Made by a program: the position numbers and the translations under genes
Notes under the pieces: model-generated
Told to the model about the DNA's origin: nothing
Databases searched by the model: none
Seen by the model: the letters and a program-made list of their open reading frames with translations, nothing else
In this document: positions 45,641-58,624 of the stretch, piece by piece
Numbering within the stretch: the stretch's first letter is position 1
Layout: each line of letters begins with the position of its first letter
Assembly: GCA_947650365.1 (NCBI GenBank)
Contig: CANTAL010000022.1
Location: forward strand, 763,554-827,553
Direction of reading: 5' to 3'
Length of the DNA: 64,000 bases
Source: Chamaelirium japonicum
Lineage: Eukaryota; Streptophyta; Magnoliopsida; Liliales; Melanthiaceae

Positions 45641-48600
45641 ACTCATGCACAAAGGCATCACATTATCATGTAGTGAATTTACCAGCATGATATTTCTTTG
45701 GTATGTGATCAAGATAGGTTAAGGCCAAAACCGAATCACAACCGTCCGTTACTCCTAGTACGATCGGTGAATCACAAAAGGATGGGCACTCAGCCCCAAA
45801 TAAATGGCTGTGGCTTTAACCTATCTGAAACCTCAGAGGATCCTTACCCTCTATTTCTTTATGCTCACCGGGGTACGCTCTCTCTCTAAGAATAGAGTTG
45901 AGTTTGTTTTCCCCCTTAATCTCCAACAAATATCAAAGCCTTGTTAGGGTGGTTATCGGGAACAAAAGAGGGCTGGGGAATGCCCAACGATTATGTCGAA
46001 AAGAAGGGGTGTCGGGAATAAAGTGATGTTCGGGCACATGGGCTGGTGCCACAAAAATGAGGATACGTTCTATAGGAGCTTTCCATTATTGCTCTGAAAA
46101 TATTGTGCTATAGGCACATGGTGCTGCAGGAATGTTCCTCAGGCACAATGCCAAACGGTATGTTAGTGTGGAATAGATCACCCGAGGGGTACCTTAACAA
46201 AAGTTAAGCTAAGATACTAAAGTGTAATTCCAATGCCCTAACTACCTAAGAAGAGATCAAAACTAATCACACAAAAGTCAAGGACAATTTATAACTAGAG
46301 GTGATTCTCATGTGCAATTTATCAAACAATTGGAGGAGGAACCAAACACTAACAACAAAGTGCACTCTCTCAAGCAAAAGAGCAAACACTTGGTGCACGC
46401 TCTTGTCCTCACACGACGGCTTTAATGGCCATAAACATACAAGGTCCTATGCAATATGCAAAGTAAAGTAAAGCATGCCAATATATTTTTAGGTGAAAAC
46501 CCAATCAGATAAAAACCACACGAGCAATACTCGAACGTGCAATCAATCCACTAGAATCAAAAGAACCAACACAAAAAGTTAAGAAACATACCCTCAGAAC
46601 ACTTTCACTATAGTCCACATACTCGTGGAGATGGTTGGACTGCATTTGCATTGTCGTCATCATCCCGGCACATTCCTTTCCATAAACCTTGTGGATCTTC
46701 CTCACACGAGATCAACTCTAGATCCAGGGACCACATTGTGTCCTCAACACCTCAATTGAAGGAGATCTCGCCTCACAAAACAAGCTCAGGTTCTTGTGCC
46801 ATCACAACAACCCTAAGTGCCGCCGCAATGCTCTCCAGTAGCATCAAAAATATAAGAATGAAGAGTGGGAGAGAAAAAACTTCAATGACTCATCCCGCAA
46901 CAGAGGCTTGTCTCCTCTTTGATGGAAAGTATCAACAAATAATTTAAATCAGATTTGATGCTCCATCAAAAAGGGCTTGCTCAAATTTTAATGAAGAACA
47001 CGAGCCACTGGCCCCTCACACAGAAATTCAAGGATAAGAGGAGAACCCTCTTCTTTTCCAAGCAAAACTCTAACCCCTTGTGTATCTATGTTCTCTAATG
47101 AGAGAGAGGTAACATGAGGTCTTACATAGATTAGGAAACCATTGGAAAACATTTAAAACCCGAACCCAAACATTGGGGGCGGATTGGACCCGAAACAGGA
47201 AAGAGAATCCTGTGCAGGTCGCTCCGCGCATGGCCATATATATATGCATGGAGCCAACTCGAGAGGAGAGGTGAAATACTCTCTATATTCCATGTGCAAG
47301 GTCCATGCGTATGGAGACATAGAGACAGATCTTTCATGTGTAGGAAACATGCACATGCACTATGTAAAATGATGCAGCTCCAGAATGGCTCTAATATGTA
47401 TTGTTCATATGCATAAACTGTATAAAATCAGCACAAATGTAAAACTTTTTCTTAGGATAGCCAAAGGGTCTTTTAGCATAACAGTTTTGCATATTTTTTA
47501 TTTACATTAAGTTATTTTATATAAGTAAGCATATACACCCTTATTTGGATTTAATATAAATATTAAAAAGGTCAAAATCTAAGAGAATTCAAATGTAATT
47601 TTCTAATTACTATACAAAATCGAAATTCAGTTTTTGCTAAAAAAAAGTTCGGTGAAACAAAACCCCCAAAATAGTTTAGACCGAAAAAAATCTTAGAAAC
47701 CTGGGAGTATAAGATATTTTTAAATTCATAAACAATTTCTTTCATAAAAACATATTTTTTTCTCTTAGACAGTCAATTTTCAGAATTTCAAATTTCAGCC
47801 CATTGAATTCGAATGCTATATCAAATTTGAAAAAGTCCAAAAAGTGTCTGATCAAATCCAAATATAAATAAATGCATGAAAACATGTATTTATCTTCGAA
47901 ATACATGCAAGTGCGCTATGTACGCCTATGAGCTTCCAGACATGATCAACGTGACCAAATGTGAGGTCCACAGTCCATGTAAAGCTAAACCCAATAAGGA
48001 TGGGCCTGAGTGATTGTTGATTGGGCTTTCCATATGTATACATGTTTAAGGTTACTGAGCTTCATTATGAGATCAATCCTATCTGTCAGATCGATTGATT
48101 TCTCAGATGAGGAGGAATCATAAAGATTATAAATAATGGTACTTGGTCTCCCTCTCGGGTAATGACTTCTCTACATGAGTTTTCTAGATGCTCCATTTGT
48201 CCACACTAGAGAAAGATCCATCAAGCCTCAGGGAGTGAAAACCAAGTTTAGGGAACACGCATTGGAGATTATGATTCACACAAATTCTTTATCTATGAAT
48301 TCTTCTGCTTTTGATAACGATCCTAAACTATTAGAAGGAGGATCTCTCATGAATGAACCAGGACTAAAATCCACTTACACATTATGCTTCAGTTAAAACA
48401 CAATTCGGATTAAAGCGATACAATAAATTCGATAAAATACTAAAAATGTTTTATCCAGTTTGATTATGCCTTATTTACTGATTGAAGTCCAATGCTTATC
48501 CAAAGTAAGAGATCATACATGTTGGAGTGTCGGTTCTTTAAATGCTTCTTTTGATGCAAATGTGTCCGTAACAAATCTTTGGGGTTGCATAAGCACACAC

Positions 48601-49130
48601 GGATATGAGGACTACTGACACACTTTAACTTGCAATACTGGAAATGATTTCATCATATAAGCTACTAGTAAAAAACTCGGACAATGCCTGAATGAGCTTG
48701 ATGCACACCATTTGACACAGACGACATCGCAAAAGAGAGAGATTAACATCAAATGATCATTAAATACCATTGAATAAGTATTTATCATCTTTATTGTAGG
48801 TTTTTAATAGGATTTAAAAGTGAGCTATGTTCACACACAGAAGAAGGATTCTCTCTTTAAAAGACGTCCATGTGTCACAACACGAGAGAGTGACTTTCAT
48901 TTTAGTATTGTACTATTAGATATGATGAAACATACAAAATCACGTAAGAAACATAAAATGCATTATCTTTCTCTATTGAATACATGGTTGTTATATGACT
49001 CGGTGTTACAACTCAACCCTAAACACCAACCTAGACTCTACACAAGATTATAACTTATAGCATGTCACATGCACACTTAAAAGAGACATCAATATCCCTA
49101 TTCCTTCTTATATAAGATGTTATATTCATA
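45641..49130. other. Long stretch without recognised gene
   Basis: AT-rich DNA with retrotransposon-leader-like pieces around 46300-47100 ('acacgagcaatactcgaac'). Short open frames show no domains. An alternating ATATATAT patch lies at 47235-47244. Confidence 0.4.
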
Positions 49131-50995
49131 CTGTTGGAATTGGATCCGCTAATCAGAGTCGCAGCGGAAGCAAAAGAAAGATCCGAAGATCATACGGTGT
49201 ATGTTTCATTACAATTCGTGATACAAAACAATCTACATGCAAATCTATAATCTTAGCATATGTGCGGATACCCTAGAGGCATACTACGATCTACGGAAGA
49301 CATGCATGCATCTACTTAGGTGTTTAGATTCATTATACCTTATGGATCTATGATCCGGAGATTACGGAGCGATGAAGAACCGCATTTGAATCGCAAGGGA
49401 AACTGTCGGATAGCACCTTGTCCTTTGCGAATTGAAGAATCCTCGAAATCTCGTCTCTGAGTGCAGGGATTTCGAGCCGACGGAAGAATCCGTTGCGAAG
49501 ACGATGGCGAGCCACGAGATTGTCTCCTCCTCTTTATCCTTTCTTCCTTCTCCTTCCTTCCTCTTCCTTCTCCCTTCTTCTTCCTCTCTTTTCCTTGGCC
49601 GAAACCACAAAGGAGGAGACTAGGGGTCGGATTTTTGGAGGGGAGGGAGTAGAAGCATTAGGGCCGGCCCTCCCCTCCTTATTTCCTTTATAGGGCCGGT
49701 CTCCCATGGCTCCAAGGAGCCTAGGGCCGGCCCCTAGGTGGATAGGGATGAGGGGGGGGGGGGGGGGTCGGATTTAGGTCTTCCGGGTGTCTATCGTGAA
49801 GTCCGGACGAAAACGCACTTTACGAAAAGCGGAAAACTGAAAGTGAGACTGAGTGAGGTGCACTACTCGGAATCGAGTTCCGTCAGCGCCTGTGAGCTCT
49901 TGGAATTATTCCGCTCAATCTAAGATCCATATTCAATATGTTTTGTGCCATTTTTCAGTATTTACCAAAATACCCCTACGGCCCGTAACACACGTGAATT
50001 AGGTTCTTAGGCTTCGGGCTTGCGCTCCACCGCGCTACTTCGCATCCAACGTATCCAACTAGGTCGGGGAACAATTCCTATACGCAACGACAGGGTGGAA
50101 CCTTCAGGGTTCGGGATCTCTAGCTACAACCGGATCCCTGATTAACTGTTCCGGTGATACACCGAAAGTTCCGTTAATCAGCCCTAATCCGATTAACTAG
50201 CGTAGCCACCCAGAGTGCGACGCGAGTTGAACTCTAGTGATCCTAAACTTATGTTACTCCCTCGTAACCCTATTCTCTACTATACTCCGATAATCCTTAT
50301 CCCTCCTATTACTGGTGCCATGATACGACTCGGGCGGTGGGGAGCACCGTCAGATCCCGATCGATCATCTGACTAGGGTTTGATGACTTGTCATCTATAA
50401 CACCACACACCTTCCGGTGCTATGCCTAGCATCCGGAACATCGTCAGTCATACTGACAACCACCAGGCCTGGGTTAACTGTGTGGACAGATTGACTCATC
50501 AAAACGCACCCATCCAACACTAGACGTCGGATAACCTGTAGGGATTACATGTCACTCAAGCGCCAGCCGGGTAACCCAACGTACCGTGGTATTGGACTAT
50601 GGAAGGTCCGCACACGTTGGCACATCAAAGCACCACTCAACTGGTTGGCCCAGTGAGCATGGTCCCTCAGGGTTAAGGACAGATTATCTATAGTAGTAAG
50701 ACGGTTTCTGCACCAGTGTCTGAATCACTGAACTGTGCACCGTTTTGGTTCCTGTTCAACACGATCATCGTGCTTGGTCAGGTGAATGGGAATCCCACGT
50801 TCCCATGGTGGAGACTTCACCACATCCTCTACCTGCCAACAGCTTGTTCTCGGTGAAGCGATCGGTATTACCTAAGCTGTGAACTAGTTCTAGGTCTACA
50901 CAGAACTGGTCCACTGGGTCTCCCAAGCATGGATCCTCCATGCGCCTCAGTGGCCTACTGTGTTCCCTAGGGTTCTTTTATTATATGAGTATTTT
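49131..50995 (-). mobile_element. Large LTR-like block of an unassigned LTR retrotransposon
   Basis: It begins 'tgttggaattggatccgc' and has 'cagagtcgcagcggaagc' close by, a phrase common at plant LTR retrotransposon ends. The block is moderately GC-rich, without reading frames, and clearly different from its AT-rich neighbours. Family and right boundary are uncertain, and no coding parts were recognised. A G16 run lies at 49752-49767. Confidence 0.35.
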
Positions 50996-51199
50996 TATAT
51001 ACCAGAGTAGTATTCTAATTAAAGCAATAACCAAAGTCATCTTTATTAATGTTAATACAGAAAATCCACGCTAAGGACACGAGCTACAACACATACATAT
51101 AAACATAATCAAATAAGGAATAAGTATTTGTAAGTGCATATATATAGTAAAGTGAGCTTACATAAATACTCATTAGACACAGAAACTCTCCCCCTTCAT

Positions 51200-51540
51200 A
51201 TTATGCTCTAGATATCAGTTGATGTACCAATAATATATCGCTAAAGATATGAAAAAGATGCGATACAAGTCGATAATCTTAAACATATAGGTATGGAATA
51301 CCAACAATATACTGCAAGGTTGCATTATAGGTAACATCTCCCAATACAAATAAATGTATAGGGTTACCAATAATATCCCACAGGATTAATCAAGTGGAGC
51401 AGATATAAGTCCCCAACAAACAATATTGTGTAGGGGTATCAATAATATCTCATCAAATACTGAAAATATGAACGAGATATATATGCAACCTCAATACGAT
51501 GAAAATCTTATGAGGTACCAATAATCTCTCCCAGATAAAA
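51200..51540. repeat. Degenerate tandem repeat, about 5 copies, period near 70 bp
   Basis: The phrase 'ggtaccaataatatc' recurs near 51225, 51293, 51361, 51432 and 51515 with changes. Units are AT-rich. Confidence 0.6.
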
Positions 51541-52744
51541 GGAAAACATGTATCAATGATGCAAAACATAAAATAAGCAGTCAAAAGATGCACATGGTTG
51601 ATATGCAATATAACACAATATGCACAAGATATATCAGTCCAAGTATAGTTCAACACAATGACTACAATAATAGTTGTAACAATAAATATCAAACAAATCA
51701 AAGAGCCATCAAATATGTGCTAACAATATGTATTATGCCAAATAACCCTATAGTGATCAGATGCCGCTCTTGTGATGTTTTGATAAGATATTGAAATCAT
51801 AGAAAAGAAAATTATTATCATCAAATGGTTAATTGGTAGGTTCATTTTTTTGTATACTACTCTCTTACCATTTACAGTACAATTCATATCATGTTTCATC
51901 ATACCCTTGAGTGTTACTATTTATTTATTTATTAGGTCTTCTATGACAGGGATTACTGTATATTTTGACTACTATGTTTTTAAAAGTGTTTTGTGTTTTT
52001 GATCCCTCAGTAAGGCAATTTAAAACGGTTTAATCGTCTTAAATGTTTATTGAAACCTACCAAGAGAGTTAGGATTTTACTCTTTTATGATTAATTCATC
52101 GGTTGGACTCCATTTAACTACCAATCCTGTCGATTCACTGTGCATAGAAAATATCTAATAAATCAAGTAAGTTGGATTAGACTCTAAAAAATTTTATGAC
52201 ATAAATTTCTTTTGATGGAGTTTAGGATTTCATAATCTCATCAAACTTCAAACGAAACATGTATGTCATAATCTATAGTACCATTGCCTTCAGGATTGCT
52301 TCGACTGAACATCTGGCTAAGTTTATGAGTTTGGGATTTTTATTTGGAGAAATCTAGAAGAAATTGGCATTTATTTTAATTTTATTTTGGAGTATGTTAG
52401 AAGGTTTAAAAAGGATGTGGGATTTGTTGTTTAAGGGCGGGTTGTTTCAGGTACCTTTCATTCATATGCAAATATTAGCATCTTTATTGTTAATAAAATA
52501 CACTGTCCCCCTATAAAAATAAAGAGCATACAAGACACATGTAATTTACATCGTTTGGCCAAAACCTATGTACACTGATGATAATGCCTCGAAAGGATCA
52601 ATCTTTCTCACACACAAATACCCTCCTTAGAAAAGTGCTTTCTCTCACAAATGGTGGATTGTACTTACCTAAAAAGAATTAATGCAGCTCAAATAACACC
52701 ATCCTGGAGGGCTTGGAGCGCCTCCTTTATCCCCCTTTCTCATC
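51541..52744. other. AT-rich DNA, no gene recognised
   Basis: No domain, terminal repeat or RNA gene seen. Confidence 0.45.
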
Positions 52745-53361
52745 AGGGTTAGGGTTTTAATTTCTCCTTCTCTTGGCCTCTCCGGCAACCACCGGTGGCT
52801 CCAGGGAGACCGAGAGATCGAGCTGATAGCGGCTCAGAGGTTGGATCTGCTCCCCCTCCCATCCCCCCTGTACATAGGGGCATCCCTTTGGCACAATGTT
52901 TTTGTGTTCGTCTGGATCGGAGTCGCTAAGGCCTCCTCCTCCTCCTCAGATTAATGCTCTCCCACTGCAGATCGAGGTCTTCCGGTCGTTTTCATGGAGG
53001 GAGTGGTGAGTCTGGACCCAGGCCGGAGTCCGCCGAGGGTTTTTCCAGCCCCGTCCTTTGCCCGACATGAATCCCGGTGGTTCGAGCGGTAGATCCTGGT
53101 TCGTTGATCAAGAAAGCGAAGCGGATCTTCGTCTTCAACCTTGCCAGAGTTGCGGGAGAAAGATATGGTGGTGGTATGTGATTTTGGTGACGCTTTGTGT
53201 GTCTCTATTTGTAGTTTTTAATTTTCTTTTGTTTTCTTTTTCTTCTACCGTCAGAGGTTGGCGAGGTGGACTTTGTGGTGCGATTGCGTTATTTCCGCCG
53301 GTGTATTGCGTTCGGTGGTGTGTCTCCCCTTGGTTGGTGGTGGTAGTGTTTGGTAGCTTGT

Positions 53362-53392
<31 letters not shown>

Positions 53393-54275
53393 GGGGGGGG
53401 GGAGGACTTGCCGGCCACACCCGATCGTCAGATGGAGCGGCTCGACTCCACCTCCTTCCCGAGGTACTTGTAAAAAGACCGAGGCTCTCTTCCGAGCCAA
53501 GGCCCCTCCGACGCTCAAATCAAGGAAGGGAGAAACTACGAGAGGAGGACCAAGCGTGGTCTAAGGTTTGGGAGTAAGAAATTGCTTACCTGCCTATGAT
53601 TGGGCGAGGTTCTTTATAGACTTTCTCATGCGTGTCGTGTGTGTATTGCTCGTGGGATTTCTTCCGAGAATCTCGGGATGATTATGGCGGATCTTTCACG
53701 ATCGGACGCCATTCGTTTCTTTCCTTCTATACTCCTGTTGATCATGGGCCCCTGATACGTCATGGGCTACCCTTGATCTTAATGGGCGAGATATCATCGG
53801 AATCGTCCAGCCTGGCAAATCCCTAAAGTTTGTTGAGGCCCTTAGGCCATTAAGTGTGCCTCCCGATCTTTCGTCGCCCATGGGCATCCCTCCACCGCCT
53901 ATTAGGTCGGTCTTCTCGGGGGTCGGGTTTGCCAAGCTAGGCCCACGACCTGCCCGACCTTTTCCCCGACCTGGTTCCCATCGTTGGGCTCAGATTCCTT
54001 CGAACCCTCTCTAGGGCTCACCCATTGTTGAGGGCGCAACCCGTGGACTGGATCGGGACCGGTCCAATCGGTTCGGTTCTTCGGCTCTCCAGGCCGGGCC
54101 GAGCCGGGCGATTCCATTGTACACGAGTCATAATCTGGTCGGCGCACCGAAAACCCCCTTCTACAACTAGTGTTAGTCTCACCGCTGGTGTGTGGTGGTC
54201 ATGCTTGCGCCGGGATATGGTGCCTCCCGGATGTCCATTGACCCCCACCTTTGAGCTACCAAAAATAAAAAAGAG
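52745..54275 (+). repeat. A-tailed retroposon family, copy 2
   Basis: The start resembles that of copy 3 ('agggttagggttt...cttggcctctccggcaacc'), followed by 'ccctgtacataggggcatccc' and 'tgtgttcgtctggatcggag'. It ends 'gatatggtgcctcccggatgtccattg...ctaccaaaaataaaaaag', matching copy 1. A 27-G run lies at 53376-53402. Open frames across the GC-rich middle carry no known domain. The part 53480-53830 may be a separate LTR fragment ('ccgagccaaggcccctccgacg'). Confidence 0.5.
53376..53402. repeat. G27 homopolymer after a (GT)n tract
   Basis: Twenty-seven G directly following eight GT repeats, inside retroposon copy 2. Confidence 0.85.
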
Positions 54276-54815
54276 GAACGCAGCTCAAAGTTGGCATTTG
54301 CCATCTCTTAACATGGCAAACCCACCTCTCGAAGCCCCAAAGTTATGATCCCTCATACACTAGGATGTATGTGCATTTTTATAGAAGAACAAAATGCAGT
54401 TTAAGGAGGGGTCCCAAAACCATAAGAGTCATTTCCAAAATGCACTGAAGGTGCGAGATGCACATGCCTTTTGTTCGTTGGTTTTCACCCATGAAACCGC
54501 AACAGAGGTGATCTTTGTCGTATGTTCTATCTTACTACATACCAAACGCTATTTCTGTGTTTCTGTACCAAAGAATCTGGGTTCAGCAAGATTTTTGTGC
54601 CACATACCAAATGCATTTTTTGCATAAGATTGTGCCATCACATTCTAGCTGAGGCACAAGCCTTAGGTAAGAAACAGAGAAATGGCATGTGCCTTATGCA
54701 AAACAGCCCCTAGGCTACGGGTTGGTATCTAGGCTTGGTCTTGTGTTCAAGCTAGATTGGACAGGGCTCCAATTTGGAGCCAATCAACACATTATCCATA
54801 AGCTCCAACACAAGA
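54276..54815. other. No gene recognised
   Basis: Mixed sequence between retroposon copy 2 and the segmental duplication. Short frames have no known domain. Confidence 0.4.
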
Positions 54816-54945
54816 TCCTATTGAGATACTTATATGTATTAAGATAAACATCATTTCATTGTGTATGTGACTTTTACCCACTATCCTATAGATTGGACTA
54901 TTGCCCTAATGAGGAAAAAAATATTATTTCATTTTCCAAAACCAT

Positions 54946-54949
<4 letters not shown>

Positions 54950-55026
<77 letters not shown>
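54950..55026. repeat. (CT)n followed by (CG)7
   Basis: About 31 CT repeats, then about 7 CG repeats. The matching place in duplication copy 2 (about 59371-59386) has only a few CT repeats. Confidence 0.95.
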
Positions 55027-55631
55027 ACCCACACCTACCCACACATAGGGTTTACTCATTGCATAGCCATTCTACAATTAAAATATATGATTTAATCGAC
55101 TGTATATAAGAGTTTGTCTCAGCAATAGAATACTACTTTATGCATGGATGACTGTGATGCTGCTCAAGTAATACATGGAGTGGAATATCGAGCCAGTACA
55201 AAAGAGTTGTGGCACGCCCATTGCAATCGCAGTACAACAACAATCACAACCATCCATGACGATTGTGATACATGATGGGTGCAAGGTTTGAATTTTTGAT
55301 CTTTCAATCTAATATAGTTTGATACTTTGATTTCAGATATAACGAACAAACAAATAACGAAAGAAACAAACAACAATTCCGAATATGAAACTGTATAATT
55401 TACGAAGTATCTTTCAATCTAATATATTTTACGAAGTATCGTGGACTTTGTTATCACTTGCGTTCGTCCTTAACATTTTTTCCAGAAATCCTTTTTGTAT
55501 GCATGTCCTATCCGATCGGGTGTCTACAACTAATTTGGTTATAAAGACTTGGTCGTTGAAATATAACTGCATTTAAATGTCAGTTTGTTGGTAGGCTAAG
55601 TGCAACAACCAAATATATCAACCATAAAGCA

Positions 55632-57286
55632 TTAAATTCTCTCATCGATTGCCGAAGAAGGATCGTGATCGTGTGGCGCGTGCCTTGCAGATGCCAATAG
55701 TAGAGGGGCCATGGCTGCACCTTGGTGTTCCCATTGATGGGCGAAGAGTCCCTGCGACCTCTTTCAGTTTGTTTTGGCAAAAATGGCGACACACTTGGCG
55801 GGATGGGCAGCATCAAATTTATCTCAGGCTGGGCGGCTTGTTCTGGTGAAGCATGTTTTATCAGCCATCCCGGTTCATCTTATGGTTACGGGTGGTTTAC
55901 CTCGGGGGATTCTGCATAGGATGGATCGTCTTTGTCGAGTATTCCTATGGGGCCACTCCAGTGAGAAGCGTCACCTATATTTGGTTTCTTGGAGGAAATC
56001 ACTAAGGAACGATGCCAAGGGGGCCTTCAATTGCAGAGCTTTCTTACACGGCAAGTGCAACATGGGATAGCCTCTCTGGAATATCTTTTATCCAATCTGT
56101 TAAAGGGGGCAGTGTGGATTCGAAATAAGTATCAAATATCGGTGGAAAATTGGCAATCTTGGAGAGGATAGAGACCTTCAACGGGGATGACATCATTGCT
56201 TCACTTGGTGGGGGAGGTGGGTCAGTTTCTCAGTAGGTTGAGACCTAAATACCGTATGTGCCTACATCGACTACGTGGCGAGGGGGGCGGGAGTCCTGCA
56301 GAAGAACCAAGTTGGTTTGGGGCTCCTCTGTGGATGCTCAGGGTTCCCCCTAAAGTGCATCTGTTTATGTGGAAAATGCTCCATGGGGCTTTACCAATAG
56401 CGGTGTTATTACGTCGTCGGATTCGGTTTGGAGGTGGGGCATGCCCGTGGTGTGGTGATGAGAATGAAAATGTGCTTCATTTGTTTTGGAGTTGCACTCG
56501 AGCGAAGCAGTATTGGTTGGTGGTTAGGAGATTGGCGGGATTCAATTTCTATTCCTTGGACATACTTCGGCCGAGTACTCGTGAGGAAAGGGAGAAGGTT
56601 TCTCCCCTACCTAATGAGGTTTTGGCAATAGCCATGTGGCAGTTGTGGAAAGCTTGATGTGACAAATTATTTAGTCAAAAGGAATATCCAATTTAACAAA
56701 TTGTGAAACAGGGGATCGCTATATGTTCACAATTTGTTCGGGCGGCTGTTCCGTTGGTGCTGAGGGAAGCGTGGCAACTAAAGGCTGAGTTTTTGCTATG
56801 GACGGATGGCGCATTTCACTCTTCGGAGGAGTTGGCGGGAGGAGCGTGGGTTCTTGTTTCTAAAACGGGAGAAGTGCGGGCTGCAGCAGCTTTTAGGGGT
56901 CGGGCTAGCTCACCTCTTCATGCGGAGCTTATGGCAATTCAGAGTGCTTTAAAGGAATTGAGGCGGCGGCTTCTTCAGAATGGGGTGATATTGATAGATG
57001 CCGAGCAGGCCCGAGATGCTCTGGTGGTGAGTAAGGGGGTGTCCGAAACCCTTTGTCCCATCCTGCTTGATTGTCAGAGAGTGTGGCAGTGTGTGCCGGC
57101 GGTCTCGGTCAGGTGGATTCCTAAGACAACTAATAGCTAGCGCCGCTCACTGGTTGGCTCAGCGGGCTATGAGGGAGGCTATGGAAGGTTTTTGGGAGAA
57201 TGCGTTTCCGCCAGTATTAAGTGCCCTTGTGATGGAGGACTTCAGGATCATTAGGTTGTGATCCCATTTGATGTAACAAAAAAAAA
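55632..57286 (+). mobile_element. LINE (L1 type with RNase H), 5'-truncated, TSD ACCATAAAGCA
   Basis: An 11-bp duplication, ACCATAAAGCA, lies at 55621-55631 and 57287-57297, and an A-run closes the 3' end. Coding parts in order: end of the reverse-transcriptase region (EGPWLHLGVPIDGRRV, about 55698), the zinc-binding domain (PPKVHLFMWKMLHGALP, GACPWCGDENENVLHLFWSC, about 56345-56500), and RNase H (LLWTDGAFHSSEELAGGAWV, HAELMAIQSALKEL, about 56793-57130). Several frame changes and stops show it is inactive. The empty site survives in duplication copy 2 at 61906-61915. Confidence 0.93.
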
Positions 57287-57897
57287 ACCATAAAGCACAC
57301 TGAAAAATGGAGGGATGGAGTGACCATTGAATGAAAAATAGTTCCTAGAATAAGTTATGCCCAAAAGTTGCATGGTCTTTGTTGGGAATAAAATCGTCCA
57401 TCCTTCCACGATTCCCATTGTTCAAAGTTCGCCGCCAGAGTAAAGTCGTCGCGGAGCTCCAGTCTTTCCCTTCGTCAATGAAAAGCGTGCGAGTTGGAGT
57501 TGGTGGGTTGCAAGGAAAGGAAAGTGCCAGAGATGGCTGATTCCTTATGGAGCACGGACCCTCCGGTGCTTAAATCAGCACTCTAGAAGAAACGAAGGGC
57601 AGCTAGTGGATGGGGAGAGTTAGGTAGTGGGGACTTGCAACGATTCTTTTTCCAAAAAAATCCCTTCTAACATTGCCTTGGATGGGCTTTTTATAGGTGT
57701 TCGAGAGACAGAGACGGAGACATGTGTCGGGTCACATGGCAACCAGGTGCGGCACGCGACTAGTAGAAGCACCTCTCAGGGCAGTCTCGGGTTGTCGAGT
57801 ATGGGTGGTGTCATGTGGTAGGGGCACCACGCTGCTGAGAGGACGTCCATGTAGTGCTCTAGTATAAGTACATAAATGTCATGTTGGAGCAGAGAGT

Positions 57898-58237
57898 GTG
57901 ACGACCAATATCCAATAACTAATAACCAAGACTTCAGAGGTTGTGGTTTCAAGATGAATGAGGTGAGGTGAGGTGAGGTGAGATGAGATATACAGGACTG
58001 TGAGTTAGCCCCACATTGTCTGGAGAGAATGAGATCATGAGCTACTTATATAATTTTTCCTCCCAAATATAGAAGTCGTGTTTTAAAACCATGTGTCAGT
58101 ACAGATTTCATAAGAACTCCACAGTTAAGCGTGCTCGAGCAAGAGTGCGTAGTACTAGGATGGGTGATCTTTTGGGAATCCTCGTGCGGGCACGAGCAAA
58201 GTGGACAATATCTTGTGTGTTTGGGGAGGATGTTACA
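57898..58237 (+). mobile_element. Cassandra solo LTR
   Basis: One complete LTR (TGTGACGACC...GATGTTACA) with its 5S-like part at about 58089-58190. Flanks gagag and gggag match at 4 of 5 bases. It sits at the right edge of duplication copy 1 and meets an inverted Cassandra piece directly. Confidence 0.88.
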
Positions 58238-58612
58238 GGGAGCCTCATCCATCTTGGCATCATAGTCTCAGGAGTCTTGGCTATTGGGTATTAGATATTG
58301 GTCGTCATAATCCACCCCCCTTAAAGGGTTACTCGTCCACGTATAGGGTTAGACCCCTCTCATTGTGAGGAGAACCGACTCTGGTACCATTTTGTAATAT
58401 CCTTCCCAAACACACAAGATATTGTCTGCTTTGCTTGTGCCCGCACGAGGACTTCCCAGGAGGTCACTCATCCTAGTACTCCTCTCGCCAAAGTATGCTT
58501 AACTACGGAGTTCTTAAGGGATCCGTAGCGGTTACGATTATAAAACATGTCTTCTATGTTTAGAAAGGAAATTGATTATATAAGTAGCTTAGGATATTCT
58601 TTTCTCCAGACG
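58238..58612 (-). mobile_element. Truncated inverted Cassandra piece
   Basis: Read on the minus strand: an LTR part with 5S-like sequence (58612-58393), primer-binding site (about 58389-58377, TGGTACCAGAG), short centre, purine tract (aaggggggtgga), then the first about 70 bp of the 3' LTR (58307-58238). Both outer parts are cut, so it is a fossil. It is joined tail to tail with the solo LTR. Confidence 0.85.
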
Positions 58613-58624
58613 GATCATCGGCAT

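Larger units (their letters stand above)
54819..57890 (+). repeat. Segmental duplication, copy 1
   Basis: Direct partner of 59248-62466. Matching anchors include 'gatacttatatgtatta' at the left edge, 'cgatt..ccgaatatgaaactgtata', 'caaccataaagc', 'ttatgcccaaaagttgcatgg' and 'ggagcacggaccctccg' to the right. This copy holds a LINE (55632-57286) and a long (CT)n tract that copy 2 lacks. No host gene is in it. Confidence 0.85.

Noticed and set aside
53058-53577. Frames of 75-168 residues over the GC-rich, G27-bearing stretch
   Set aside because: Inside a retroposon copy, overlapping on both strands, without known domain.
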